DNA of 64,000 bases from JBBDWR01 sp040902745 (GCA_040902745.1 JBBDWR010000018.1:20317-84316); one strand, 5' to 3'. Positions 1 through 8,695 are shown, counted from the first letter of the stretch. Notes: generated by a model from the letters alone, not told the origin. Numbers and translations: made by a program.

Positions 1-1
1 C

Positions 2-127
2 CCACTCAAGATCGGCAGCTTCCAGGTCGACCCGCACGCCGGACTGTTGTCGGAGTTGCGTGGTCTGCTCGGTTCGGAAGCTGTGCATCTGCAGACGCCG
101 GGAGGCTCGTCCGGCGCCGCCGCCTGA
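2..127 (+). CDS. C-terminal end of an unidentified gene
   Basis: An open frame enters from the left edge and gives 41 residues ending at TGA 125-127. The visible part reads as an ordinary soluble C-terminus (a Lys-Ile-Gly-Ser-Phe start, then two short leucine-rich helices). It does not match the C-terminus of HisH or HisB, the genes most often found before hisA. The next gene starts 26 bp later with its own -10 box, so it need not be co-transcribed. I do not recognise the product. Confidence 0.5.
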   Translation, partial: PLKIGSFQVDPHAGLLSELRGLLGSEAVHLQTPGGSSGAAA

Positions 128-140
128 GACGGCCGAGCGG

Positions 141-146
141 TAGGCT
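141..146 (+). promoter_or_regulatory. -10 box of the hisA-like gene (leaderless start)
   Basis: TAGGCT lies 7 nt before ATG 154, with no Shine-Dalgarno sequence between. The expected transcription start coincides with the start codon, as at many other genes in this window. Confidence 0.55.
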
Positions 147-153
147 GCTCGAC

Positions 154-873
154 ATGGGCTTCGCGGTACTGCCGGCGATCGACGTTGCCTCGGGCAGGCT
201 CGCCCGGTTCACGCCGAGGGGCCCGATCCCCGTCACGGCGCATGACGGCGACCCGTTGGGCGCTGCCCAACGATACGTGGAGGCCGGCGCGAGCTGGCTC
301 CATGTCGTCGACATGGATCTCGCGTTCGAAGGGATCGCTCGCAATGTCGATGTCGTCCGACAGATCGTCGCGCTCGGCGTGCGGGTGCAGGCGAGCGGCG
401 GCGTGGTCACCGAGGCCGACGTCGAACGGCTGCTCGAGGCGGGCGCCGCGCGCGTCGTCCTGAGCTCCGGCGCCCTGGGTGACCGACCCCTGGTCGCCCG
501 GGTGGTCGACGGATTCCGCGACCGGATCGCGGTGGGCGTCGAGGTCGAGGACGAACGCATCACCCCCCGTGGCGGGAACGCCGAGGCTCTCCCGCTCGAT
601 GTCACGCTCGCCTTCCTGGCCGGAGTCGGCGCGATGCGGTTCGTCGTGACCAGCGTCGGCCGGGTCGGCACGTTGGGCGGCCCCGACCTCGCGGGTCTGA
701 TCCGGGTGGTCGACGCAACGGGGTGCGCGGTGATCGCCTCCGGAGGGATCTCGACGCTGGAGCACCTGCAGGCGCTCGTCGACACGCCGGGGGTGGAGGC
801 CGCGGTGGTGGGGCGGGCCGCGCTCGAGGGTGGCATCGACGTTCCTTCGGCTTTGGCGATGTCGAGTCGGTAG
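154..873 (+). CDS. HisA/PriA-family (βα)8 barrel protein lacking key catalytic residues
   Basis: A 239-residue protein of HisA/PriA length and fold. Conserved family elements are present: the N-terminal LPAID strand with the first catalytic Asp, WLHVVDMD, SGG after β3, and the phosphate-binding ASGGIS and VVGRAAL at the C-terminal end. However, the canonical TD(I/V)xKDGT segment reads TSVGRVGT, so the general-acid Asp is Val and the Asp after Thr is Ser. GGIR reads GGVV, the GLD motif reads GVE, and the RGW tryptophan is Gly. Classical HisA (ProFAR isomerase) or PriA (HisA plus TrpF) chemistry is therefore doubtful. It lies directly upstream of trpC-trpB-trpA, where a TrpF activity would be expected. 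Start chosen from a -10 box 7 nt upstream. Confidence 0.8.
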   Translation: MGFAVLPAIDVASGRLARFTPRGPIPVTAHDGDPLGAAQRYVEAGASWLHVVDMDLAFEGIARNVDVVRQIVALGVRVQASGGVVTEADVERLLEAGAARVVLSSGALGDRPLVARVVDGFRDRIAVGVEVEDERITPRGGNAEALPLDVTLAFLAGVGAMRFVVTSVGRVGTLGGPDLAGLIRVVDATGCAVIASGGISTLEHLQALVDTPGVEAAVVGRAALEGGIDVPSALAMSSR

Positions 874-930
874 TCGGCGCCGGGCCCCCGTTGGTACGGG
901 TTCCGACCTGGGTGTGCGCGGGGCCGCTGC

Positions 931-936
931 TACGAT
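931..936 (+). promoter_or_regulatory. -10 box of trpC (leaderless start)
   Basis: TACGAT ends 10 nt before ATG 947. It lies in the 73-bp gap after the hisA-like stop, so trpCBA probably has its own promoter. No leader peptide or attenuator fits in this gap. Confidence 0.45.
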
Positions 937-946
937 GCCTGCTCCC

Positions 947-1741
947 ATGGGCTTCCTCTCCGACCTCGTGGCGGACCTGCGCCGAGACCTCGAGATGCAC
1001 CCGCTCGACGATTCGGCACTCATGGCCCGCGTGGTGTCCTCTCCGCCTCCGAGAGACTTCGTGGGGGTCCTTCGCGCGGCGCAGATCCCGGCGGTGATCG
1101 CGGAGATCAAACGAGCTTCGCCCTCGGCGGGACCGATCGCGCAGACCGATGCGGGGCGGCAGGCGGAGCTGTATGCAGCCGCCGGTGCCTCGGCCGTCTC
1201 GGTGCTGACCGAACGAACCCATTTCGGCGGGGCGCTCGCAGACCTCCGCGCAGCGCGCCTCTCGGTAAGCGTTCCGGTGCTGCGCAAAGACTTCCTCGTG
1301 CACCCGTCCCAGTTGATCGAATCCCGTGCCGAGGGAGCGGACGCGGTGCTCCTGATCGCTGCCTGCCTCACCGAAGCCGAGCTCCGCTCCTCGATGTCGA
1401 TCGCCGCGGACCTCGGACTCGGCACCCTCGTCGAGACCCACACCCAGGCGGATCTCGACAAAGCGATCGCGGTGGATGCTCCGGTGATCGGCGTGAACGC
1501 GCGAGATCTGGAGAGCCTCGACGTAGATGTCGATCGGGCGCTGGAGCAGCTGCGGCGCATCCCCGACGATCGGGTGGCAGTGATGGAGTCGGGGATCTCA
1601 GACCCGGCGCACGTTCGCACGGCGGTACGAGCAGGGGCGGCCGCGGTGCTCGTGGGAGAGGCGCTCATGCGGTCACCGGATCCCGGAGCCACGCTGCGGG
1701 CCCTTCGGGACGCAGGGAGCGACAAGGAGGAGGCGGTATGA
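947..1741 (+). CDS. trpC: Indole-3-glycerol phosphate synthase
   Basis: Converts CdRP to indole-3-glycerol phosphate in tryptophan synthesis (cytoplasm). The 264-residue product shows the family hallmarks: AEIKRASPSAG with the catalytic Lys near residue 48, LRKDFLVH, VETH with the catalytic Glu, GVNARDL, ESGIS and VGEALMRSPDP at the phosphate site. Start ATG 947 is chosen because the -10 box lies just upstream and because the N-terminus then has the usual length; the open frame extends further 5' but overlaps the preceding gene. The stop overlaps the trpB start (ATGA), and an AAGGAGGAGG ribosome site precedes trpB. Confidence 0.95.
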   Translation: MGFLSDLVADLRRDLEMHPLDDSALMARVVSSPPPRDFVGVLRAAQIPAVIAEIKRASPSAGPIAQTDAGRQAELYAAAGASAVSVLTERTHFGGALADLRAARLSVSVPVLRKDFLVHPSQLIESRAEGADAVLLIAACLTEAELRSSMSIAADLGLGTLVETHTQADLDKAIAVDAPVIGVNARDLESLDVDVDRALEQLRRIPDDRVAVMESGISDPAHVRTAVRAGAAAVLVGEALMRSPDPGATLRALRDAGSDKEEAV

Positions 1742-2949
1742 GCGCTACCTCGAAGCAGGTGCCCTCGAGGGGGCCGGATGCGCGGGGCAGGTTCGGCGCG
1801 TTCGGGGGCAGGTACGTGCCGGAGGTGCTGATCCCGGCGCTCGAGGAACTCGCGGCCGCGTGGCAAGAGTTGCGCGAGGACCCCGGCTTTCGCGGTGAGC
1901 TCGACGCGCTTCTGCGCGATTACGTCGGTCGCCCCACACCGCTGACGTTCGCCCGTCGGTTGTCCGAGGAGACCGGCTACGAGATCTTCCTCAAGCGCGA
2001 AGATCTCGCACACACGGGCGCGCACAAGATCAACAACACGATCGGGCAGGTCCTGCTGGCCAAGCGGCTCGGAAAGTCCCGCGTGATCGCGGAGACCGGC
2101 GCCGGTCAACACGGCGTCGCCACAGCAACCGCCGCCGCCCTCTTCGGCCTGCCCTGCGTGGTGTACATGGGCGAGGAGGACACCCATCGGCAGGCGCCCA
2201 ACGTCGAACGGATGCAGTTGCTCGGTGCGGAGGTGGTGCCCGTGATGGCGGGGCAGCGGACCCTCAAGGAGGCGATCAATGAAGCGATGCGTGACTGGGC
2301 CTCCACCGTGCAGCACACCCACTACGTGTTCGGCACCGCAGCGGGACCCCACCCGTTCCCCGGTCTCGTACGCGACCTGCAGCGCGTGATCGGCGACGAG
2401 GCTCGCTCGCAACTGCGCGACGGCCGGGGGAGCGACCCGGATCATGTGGTGGCATGTGTCGGCGGGGGCTCCAACGCGATCGGTATGTTCACGGCTTTCG
2501 TCGGACTGCCGGCAACGACGCTGTGGGGGATCGAAGCCGGAGGTGTCGGGGAGGCGGTCGGAGAGAATTGCCGCTCTCTCACGATGGGGGAGCCGGGGAT
2601 CTTGCACGGCGCGCTGTCGTACCTGCTGCAGGACGCCGACGGCCAGGTCGCTCTCACCCATTCGATCTCGGCCGGTCTGGATTACCCGGGCGTCGGCCCC
2701 GAACACAGCTACCTCAAGAACGAAGGCCTCGCGCGCTACGCGAGCGCCACGGACGCGCAGGCGCTGGAAGGGTTCCAGGCTCTGGCGCGGACCGAGGGGA
2801 TCCTCCCAGCCCTCGAGCCGGCACACGCGATCGGCTGGCTGCTGACCCGCCCGCTGCCGGAGGGCGAGTCCGTGGCGCTGTGTCTGTCCGGTCGCGGGGA
2901 CAAGGACCTCGACAACGTGCGCAAGGCGCTCGCCAGGACCGGGTCTTGA
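1738..2949 (+). CDS. trpB: Tryptophan synthase beta subunit
   Basis: PLP-dependent condensation of indole with serine. The 403-residue length is standard for TrpB1. HTGAHKINN carries the PLP lysine near residue 103, ETGAGQHG and the GGGSNAIGMF phosphate clamp near residue 240 are intact, and LSGRGDKD is close to the C-terminus. It overlaps trpC by 4 bp and trpA by 3 bases (TGATG), so the three genes are translationally coupled and alpha and beta subunits will be made together. Confidence 0.97.
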   Translation: MSATSKQVPSRGPDARGRFGAFGGRYVPEVLIPALEELAAAWQELREDPGFRGELDALLRDYVGRPTPLTFARRLSEETGYEIFLKREDLAHTGAHKINNTIGQVLLAKRLGKSRVIAETGAGQHGVATATAAALFGLPCVVYMGEEDTHRQAPNVERMQLLGAEVVPVMAGQRTLKEAINEAMRDWASTVQHTHYVFGTAAGPHPFPGLVRDLQRVIGDEARSQLRDGRGSDPDHVVACVGGGSNAIGMFTAFVGLPATTLWGIEAGGVGEAVGENCRSLTMGEPGILHGALSYLLQDADGQVALTHSISAGLDYPGVGPEHSYLKNEGLARYASATDAQALEGFQALARTEGILPALEPAHAIGWLLTRPLPEGESVALCLSGRGDKDLDNVRKALARTGS

Positions 2950-3725
2950 TGGCGAGAGACCTCGAGGCGTCGCTCCGGACTCGTCGCGAGCGCGGAGGTC
3001 GAGCGCTCATCCCGTACGTCACGGGTGGTCTGCCAGGCGTCGATGTGCGGCTGCTGCGCGATCTCGAGGAGGCGGGCGCCGATGCGATAGAGGTCGGCAT
3101 CCCCTTCTCCGACCCGGTGATCGACGGCGAAGTGATCCAGGAGGCGTCGCAGCGCGCCCTGGAGGCCGGCACCAACCCACGAGACGTGCTCGCCCTCGTG
3201 CGCGAGGCCGCGCTGTCGATCCCCGTGGCGGTGATGACCTACGTCAACCCGATCTACCGGATCGGTTTCGCCACGTTCTTACGAGAAGCCGCCGACGCCG
3301 GTATCGCGGGCACGATCGTCCCCGATCTGCCGGTCGACGAAGCAGAGGAGTGGATCGCTTTTTGTTCCAGCGCCGGCGTGCAGCCAGTGTTTCTGGCCGC
3401 CCCCGGGGAGAACGCCTCCCGGTTGAAGATGACCGCCGCGGCGTCTCGCGGGTTCGTCTACTGCGTGTCGTCCTACGGCGTGACCGGTGCGCGATCGGAT
3501 CTCGCGGAGACGGCCGAAGAAGTGGTGGGATCGTTGCGGCCCCTGACCGACCTTCCCTTGCTCGTCGGCGTGGGCATCACCACGCCTGATCACGCCACCG
3601 CCGCCGCGGCGTTCTCGGACGGCGTGATCGTCGGCAGCGCGATCGTCCGGCCGCTGATCGCCGGGGACCGCGACGGCGCGATCGAGATCACCCGCTCGTT
3701 CCGCGCGGCGCTCCCCATGGGCTGA
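2949..3725 (+). CDS. trpA: Tryptophan synthase alpha subunit
   Basis: Cleaves indole-3-glycerol phosphate to indole and glyceraldehyde 3-phosphate and channels indole to TrpB. The 258-residue product has IPYVTGGLPG at the N-terminus, EVGIPFSDPVIDG with the catalytic Glu and Asp positions, VPDLPVDEA, YCVSSYGVTGAR and VGVGITTPDHA. Last gene of the trpCBA run. No trpE, trpD or trpF is in the window. It converges on the metallophosphoesterase gene with only 55 bp between stops. Confidence 0.96.
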   Translation: MARDLEASLRTRRERGGRALIPYVTGGLPGVDVRLLRDLEEAGADAIEVGIPFSDPVIDGEVIQEASQRALEAGTNPRDVLALVREAALSIPVAVMTYVNPIYRIGFATFLREAADAGIAGTIVPDLPVDEAEEWIAFCSSAGVQPVFLAAPGENASRLKMTAAASRGFVYCVSSYGVTGARSDLAETAEEVVGSLRPLTDLPLLVGVGITTPDHATAAAAFSDGVIVGSAIVRPLIAGDRDGAIEITRSFRAALPMG

Positions 3726-3780
3726 CGTGACCAGAGCGGTTCGCTCCTGCCGATCGAGGGATAGCAGGGCTCGGTTGCCG

Positions 3781-4818
3781 TCAGGCGACGCAGCGGTCCT
3801 GACCGGAGTCGCGGACCCGGTCGGGTTCGATCGAACGGAACTGCCAGGCGTAATCGTCGGAGCCGAGTTCGAGCTGCAGCACTCCGAACCGACCCTCCAC
3901 CCGCGCCTGGCTGCCCGGTAGCGGCGGACCGATCTCGTAGAGCTCGTCTCCTCCGGTACCCACGACGAACTGCCGGACCCCGTCGGGGTCGGGCTTGCCA
4001 CCGCGGCCGATCGGTCCGAACCGTTCGTAGATTTCGTCGTGACCGCTGAGCACGAGTTCGACCCCCGCATCATCCAGCAGCCGCCACAGCGACTCCAGAC
4101 GCCCGTACGGACCGTGGGGGCCTGAGCTGACCCTCGGCTCGTGCCACATCGCGAGCTGACAGGTGGCGTCGCTGTCGTGCAGCTGATCGCGCAACCAGGT
4201 CCACTGCCGGCTCCCCGGCTCACACGAAGGGGATTGGAAGAAGGGATAGGCGCAATTCGCGTTCAGAGCGTAGACCTGCCACCCGCCGAGGCGGAAAGTG
4301 TACCAGCCGTTGCCACGCGCCCCGGTCGGACGATCGCGGAAGTAGTCGAAATACCCATCGGGATCGCCGCTCCAGTACTCGTGGTTGCCGATCACCGGGT
4401 AGGTGATGTCGTAGAAGCGCCCCCAGCTGTCGTCGTACACCTCGCGATACTTCGCGAACGTCCCGTCGTCGTTCTGCAGATCGCCGAGTCCGAAGACGGC
4501 ATCCGGATCGATCGACTCGACCAGGTCGGCCGTGCGATGTTGCGCGCACTCCTGGGCGATCCCTCTGCCTGCCCGCAGGTTTGGATCCCCCGGATCGCAC
4601 GCGACGTCCCCGGCTGCCACGACCGTGACGGGCTCAGATGCCTCCGGGCTCGGTTCGGGGGTCGTCGCGGACACCGACGGCCCGGGGTCGGGCTCTTGCG
4701 CCCGGGCATCCTCGGAACTGAAGCCGCGAGAGGTGAGCAGCGCGATCGTGACCGCGACGACGATCACTGTCGCGACCATGACTCCAACGTGGTGGGGACG
4801 GATGCGGGTAGAGGTCAT
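3781..4818 (-). CDS. Membrane-anchored metallophosphoesterase
   Basis: A calcineurin-like phosphoesterase of 345 residues. Residues about 10-30 form one hydrophobic segment, an N-terminal anchor or uncleaved signal, followed by a Pro/Glu/Ser-rich linker. The catalytic domain then shows the dimetal motifs in order: AAGDVACD, GLGDLQ, GNHEYW, MWHEP and SGHDEIYER. The enzyme should act outside the membrane on phosphomonoesters or diesters; the substrate cannot be told. Cys pairs (NANCAYP/PSCEPG) could form a disulfide. ATG 4818 is chosen because it directly precedes the anchor. It is monocistronic and lies just outside the integrated element. Confidence 0.88.
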   Translation of the reverse strand: MTSTRIRPHHVGVMVATVIVVAVTIALLTSRGFSSEDARAQEPDPGPSVSATTPEPSPEASEPVTVVAAGDVACDPGDPNLRAGRGIAQECAQHRTADLVESIDPDAVFGLGDLQNDDGTFAKYREVYDDSWGRFYDITYPVIGNHEYWSGDPDGYFDYFRDRPTGARGNGWYTFRLGGWQVYALNANCAYPFFQSPSCEPGSRQWTWLRDQLHDSDATCQLAMWHEPRVSSGPHGPYGRLESLWRLLDDAGVELVLSGHDEIYERFGPIGRGGKPDPDGVRQFVVGTGGDELYEIGPPLPGSQARVEGRFGVLQLELGSDDYAWQFRSIEPDRVRDSGQDRCVA

Positions 4819-5046
4819 TAGGTGTATGGGGGGAGGCTGGTGGACCTGGGAGGGTACCCGAGCATCATCGGCTCCCCTGGGGGCCGGGCGCATCCGCCCA
4901 ATGGCTCGACCTCGCCTCACGGTGAGCACGACACGCTCCGTACACTCCTGGGGTGTCGTCGCGAAACACTTGGCCGAGGATCCACCGCGGAAAGCCGGTC
5001 CGAGGGGTCCGACCTGCGAAGTCCCGAGCAAGACGCAGGCCACTGC
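4819..5046. other. Intergenic strip between the phosphoesterase gene and attL
   Basis: No convincing gene. It holds the promoter region of the phosphoesterase. It also holds a segment from 4936 (CTCCGTACACT, a 6-base spacer, then GTGTC) that resembles a segment at 19321-19349 inside the right end of the element. Confidence 0.5.
4936..4966 (+). repeat. Left copy of a short imperfect direct repeat flanking the att core
   Basis: CTCCGTACACT is identical to 19321-19331. It is followed after 6 divergent bases by GTGTCNTCGCNAA, shared with the right copy. The copies lie 111 and 114 bp from their att cores. TACACT-N6-GTG also looks like a leaderless promoter and start. Confidence 0.5.
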
Positions 5047-5105
5047 TGGTGCCGGGAGAGGGGGTCGAACCCTCACGGGCCGAAGCCCACGGGATTTTGA
5101 GTCCC
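5047..5105. other. attL: displaced 3' part of tRNA-Leu
   Basis: 59 bp identical to 19435-19493. It covers the CCA end, acceptor 3' strand, T arm, variable arm and 3' anticodon stem-loop of the tRNA gene. Identity stops sharply at both sides, which defines the crossover segment. Confidence 0.92.
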
Positions 5106-5213
5106 TCCTCGCACGTGTCGCCCTGTCCGTGGAGATAGCTGGAGTAGGGCTGACCTGCGGTTCTGCTCCTTCGCCCGTCTCAGCGCGTCCACCGTGTCCG
5201 CACGCGTCCGTAT

Positions 5214-5238
5214 GGTTGGGTTGCATTTCAGGTTGCAG
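5214..5238 (+). repeat. Paired GGTTGCA repeats near attL (candidate integrase arm site)
   Basis: GGTTGCA at 5219-5225 and 5231-5237, starts 12 bp apart, 114 bp inside the att core. A matching pair lies near attR (19357-19374). Direct repeats on both sides of the core are typical of arm-type sites of tyrosine integrases. Confidence 0.5.
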
Positions 5239-5265
5239 CGGCTGCAGGAGGGCGGGCGACAGAGC

Positions 5266-5922
5266 ATGGGTGGATTCACGAACTACGCGCTTGATAGGTA
5301 CCTCGCACCGGAGGTGTCCAGGTTCACCTCGGCCGAGATTCCAGACACCTCGGACTACGATCCTGAGTCAGCGAGCTGGCTCGCGAGCCACTTCAGGTAC
5401 ACGGTTCTTCGGGGTCATTTCGCACCACCGGTCGATGCCCTCGCCTTCAACTACCTGAGGCGGGCCGAGGGAGCGTTCAGTGAACACGCGAACGCCCGAC
5501 TCGCGACCCTCGACTTCCTTGCCCGTGATCGGCCGTCGCCGTCGCTATACTCCGCGGCCCTACTGCACTGGGAGTTCTACCTCGCGCAGGCGTGGCAGGG
5601 GTACGAGCTGCTGCGACGGTTGCCGGATGAGACACGGACGACTCCGCTCAAGGTGTTCCGCCCGGGAGATGGCTCGGTCGTTCAACGGCTACATGCCCTC
5701 TACAACTCGATGAAGCACGTCGAAAACCGAATCACGACCCCGGGTCAGATCCTTGAAGAGGCCACGGTCCCTGTTTGGCTGACGAACGCCGGACTCAAGA
5801 GCACGGACGCGACACTTTCATACGAAGAGACGGGCGAGATCCTCCGCGACTTGGCCAAGTGGGCGAACCTTCTCGTCGACCCCACGACCATGGGAGAGAA
5901 GGCGAAGCAATACGTTGTGTGA
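5266..5922 (+). CDS. Cargo-like hypothetical protein at the left end of the element
   Basis: A 218-residue soluble, largely helical protein with no membrane segment. Start ATG 5266 follows AGGAGGG about 13 nt upstream; longer frames exist without a better ribosome site. Around residue 150 the segment YNSMKHVENRI resembles the N-x-x-K-H pattern in helical proteins of HEPN-like type, but I cannot assign it to a family with certainty. It is the only rightward gene in the left half, separate from the packaging/tail operon and next to attL. That is a common place for lysogenic-conversion or defence genes. Function unknown. Confidence 0.6.
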   Translation: MGGFTNYALDRYLAPEVSRFTSAEIPDTSDYDPESASWLASHFRYTVLRGHFAPPVDALAFNYLRRAEGAFSEHANARLATLDFLARDRPSPSLYSAALLHWEFYLAQAWQGYELLRRLPDETRTTPLKVFRPGDGSVVQRLHALYNSMKHVENRITTPGQILEEATVPVWLTNAGLKSTDATLSYEETGEILRDLAKWANLLVDPTTMGEKAKQYVV

Positions 5923-6106
5923 GTCGGACGGCCGGCCAAGGAGTCGCGGCAGAGAGGACGAGTCCCCACCGCTCGGGGCGATCCCCCGGATCGAGTAAAC
6001 CGGCCGTCCACGGAGTTCGCGACCTCGATCACCTCGCGCCTCCGTCGGGCGCCCACCAAGAGGGCGAGAGATCCAAGCTCCCCCCGGGCAAGCTGCCACG
6101 TTTCTC
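5923..6106. other. Intergenic convergence zone with inverted repeat
   Basis: Between the rightward cargo gene and the leftward tape-measure gene. GGACGGCCGG (5928-5937) and CCGGCCGTCC (6000-6009) are complementary and could terminate either transcript. No gene seen. Confidence 0.35.
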
Positions 6107-8695
6107 TCAGGGCCTCCTCTGTCGATCGACCGATCTGCCGAAGTCGCGCTCCTCGCCGACGACGCGCAGCGCCACGCCCTCGATCACCGCTTCAGACTTG
6201 CTGGTGAGAGTGAGTCGGCCTCCAACGATCTCGACCCGGACCAGGATCGGCTCTCGCGCCTGACGTGTCCCTTGGGGGACACCACGAGCAGCGACCGCCG
6301 CCAGCCCGTTTCCACCCGCAGCGAAGCCCGGAGCCGCGTAGGTTGGCATCGCGTCCTCGAGCGAACGCTGCACGTTGCGGGCGCTGCGCTCCAAGCCCAG
6401 CATGAACCCCGCCATCGTGTCCTCACCGATCCCACGGAACACCTTCGAAGGCGATCCGATCCCGAGCAGGCTCTTGGCCCAACCCGGGATCTGGGAGAAC
6501 TTCTCGGCGAACCACGCAGACACGCTTCCCCACGCGGCGTTCAGCCCGTCGATGAGGCCTTGGATGATGTCGCCGCCGACCGAGACCATCCTCGAACCGA
6601 TGTTGCCGATCGCGCTGATGACCCGGCCGGGAAGCTCCCTGAAGAAGTTCCAGACGGCCGCGGCCGCAGCCTTGATCCCGTTCCACAGAGCGCGCAGGGC
6701 CTGGGTTCCCACCCGCAGCAGCAGACCGGGCAGTCGGGCCAGCGCCCCCGCGACGCGTCCGGGGAGCTCGCGGAAGAAGTTCCAGACGGCAACCGCACCG
6801 GTCCGGACCGCTCCGAGCAGTGCCCGTAGAGCCGAGGAGCCGACCCGAAGCAGCATCCCGCCCAGCTTGGAGAGCCCGCTGACGATCCGGCCCGGGAGTG
6901 CGCGCATGAAGTTCCACACCGCGATCGCGCCCGTCTTCACGCCGCGCAGGAACAGGTTCAGCGCCGAGTTGGCCAGGCGCAGCAGCAGGCCGCCCAGAGC
7001 GCTGAGCCCTTGCACGATCAGCTTGGGGGCCTCCCGGAACAGCGCGAAGATCAGCTCCCACCCGGCCTTGAACGCGTTCCACAGGAGCCGGAAGATGCCT
7101 TGGGCGGCGGCCCACAGCAGACCGCCCAGGCCCTTCACGATCGCCACGATGACCCCGATCGCACCCTTCACGAGGGCGAAGAGCGCATCCCACACGCCGT
7201 CGACGATCTGCTTGAGCCCTTCCCAGGCGCGCTCCCAGTCCAGCGTGATGATGCCGGCGAGGACGTTGAAGATGCCCTTGATCACGTTCAGCGCCCCGCG
7301 GATGATGCCCGCGATCGCGTTCCACACATTCGTGATGATGCCGAGGATGGCCGTGAAGGCGCTCTCGAGGGCCTTAAAGATCACGTCGCCGTAGTTGCGC
7401 CAGATGGTGGTGAGGATGTCGATCACCGAACGCACCACTTCGGCGATGGCGTCCATGGCGGTTCCCACCACTTCGGCCAGGCTGGAGAAGACCGACTTCG
7501 CGGTCTCGACGATCTTGCCGAACATCGGGCTGTTGAAGGCGTCCCCGATGGCGGCGATCGCGCGCTCGATCACCGGGCCCGCGCTCTGCACGATTCCCTT
7601 GACGGTCTCGAAGGCGTCCTGCACGAAGTCGCGGAAGGTCTTGGAGTGGTTGTAGGCGTAGACGAGCGCGACCCCGATCGCGATCAGTGCCGCGACCACC
7701 AGGCCCGCGGGTGTGACGAGGAACGCGAGCACCTTGGCGATGCTGCCGAAGATGAACAGCGCCGGACCGATCGCAACCGCGACGGCTGCGACGCCCACGA
7801 TGACCTTCTGGATCGTTGGATCGAGCTGCTTGAAGGCTTCGGCCATGCGAGAGACCCACTCGGCTGCCTTCATCACGAACGGGAGCAGGATCTCCCCGAT
7901 CGCGATCCCCGCCTCAGTCAGCTTGTTTTTGGTCATCTCCAACTGCGACTCGGTAGTGGCGTAGCGCTTGTTCGCTTCCTCGGTCAGCGCGATGTTCTCG
8001 CGCCATGCGTCGGAACCGACCTCGAGCTGATCGCTGAACAGCTTCCCGGCACCGGATGCGCGCAGCAGGGCGTCGCGGACTCGGATCTCGCCGAGGCCGA
8101 GCTTGTCGAGGACGCCGAATACGTCCTTGCCGCTGTCGCCCATCTTGCCGAGGCCCTCGATGAACGCGACCATGGCACCGGCGGCGTCCTGCTCGAAGGT
8201 CTGGGCGAACTGCTCCCCGCTCATCCCGGCGACGTCGGCGAACCCTTCGAGTTCCTTCCCTCCGCCCTGCACGGCCTGCGCGATCGTGATGAAGGCGCGG
8301 GAGATCGCGGAGCCTCCCGCTTCAGCATCCACGCCGACGGACGCCAGCGCGGACCCGAAGCTGACGACCTCCGCCTCGGTGAGGCCGACCTGCTTGCCTG
8401 CACCAGCGATGCGCAGCGCCATCTCGGTGATCTCGGACTCGGTCGACGCCCCGTCGTTGCCGAGTGCGACGATGGCCGAGCCCAGGTTGTCGAACTCGTC
8501 CTGCGGCATCTGCATGATGTTCGCGAGCCGGGCGAGTGCGTTCCCCGCCTGGTCGGCGGTGAGGTCGGTGGACTCGCCGAGGTCGATCATCGTTCGGGTG
8601 AAGCCCAGGATCGCGGGAGTCTGGATTCCCAGGGCGCCGGCAGCCTCCGCGATCGCTGCGATCTCTGTCGCCGAGGCCGGAACCTCGGTCGCCAT
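6107..8695 (-). CDS. Phage tail tape measure protein, N-terminally truncated
   Basis: 862 residues. The N-terminal half matches the TP901-type tape-measure core (MATEVPASATEIAA, GLTEAEVV, GSAISRAF). The middle holds hydrophobic helices near residues 290-350. The C-terminal half has about four copies of a roughly 42-residue repeat built on W-N-F-(F/M)-R-x-L-P-G-R. Such proteins set tail length and help DNA entry. The frame begins abruptly inside the core domain; the 100 or so residues that normally precede it are absent. There is no ribosome site before ATG 8695. The upstream gene runs into it out of frame, so the start is a deletion junction and the protein may not be made. Confidence 0.85.
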   Translation of the reverse strand: MATEVPASATEIAAIAEAAGALGIQTPAILGFTRTMIDLGESTDLTADQAGNALARLANIMQMPQDEFDNLGSAIVALGNDGASTESEITEMALRIAGAGKQVGLTEAEVVSFGSALASVGVDAEAGGSAISRAFITIAQAVQGGGKELEGFADVAGMSGEQFAQTFEQDAAGAMVAFIEGLGKMGDSGKDVFGVLDKLGLGEIRVRDALLRASGAGKLFSDQLEVGSDAWRENIALTEEANKRYATTESQLEMTKNKLTEAGIAIGEILLPFVMKAAEWVSRMAEAFKQLDPTIQKVIVGVAAVAVAIGPALFIFGSIAKVLAFLVTPAGLVVAALIAIGVALVYAYNHSKTFRDFVQDAFETVKGIVQSAGPVIERAIAAIGDAFNSPMFGKIVETAKSVFSSLAEVVGTAMDAIAEVVRSVIDILTTIWRNYGDVIFKALESAFTAILGIITNVWNAIAGIIRGALNVIKGIFNVLAGIITLDWERAWEGLKQIVDGVWDALFALVKGAIGVIVAIVKGLGGLLWAAAQGIFRLLWNAFKAGWELIFALFREAPKLIVQGLSALGGLLLRLANSALNLFLRGVKTGAIAVWNFMRALPGRIVSGLSKLGGMLLRVGSSALRALLGAVRTGAVAVWNFFRELPGRVAGALARLPGLLLRVGTQALRALWNGIKAAAAAVWNFFRELPGRVISAIGNIGSRMVSVGGDIIQGLIDGLNAAWGSVSAWFAEKFSQIPGWAKSLLGIGSPSKVFRGIGEDTMAGFMLGLERSARNVQRSLEDAMPTYAAPGFAAGGNGLAAVAARGVPQGTRQAREPILVRVEIVGGRLTLTSKSEAVIEGVALRVVGEERDFGRSVDRQRRP

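Noticed and set aside
830..946. Longer trpC start overlapping the hisA-like gene
   Set aside because: The extra residues resemble no family N-terminus and precede the -10 box at 931-936.
4953..5138. Small frame running antisense through the displaced tRNA-Leu part at attL
   Set aside because: The translated VPGEGVEPSRAEAHG stretch is the familiar artefact of reading a tRNA-Leu gene backwards. The promoter-like start is reported only as a repeat.
6540..7050. Periodic DNA repeats that could be taken for a CRISPR or satellite array
   Set aside because: They are the roughly 126-bp coding repeats of the tape-measure protein; they are diverged and have no spacer structure. No CRISPR array or cas gene was seen in the window.
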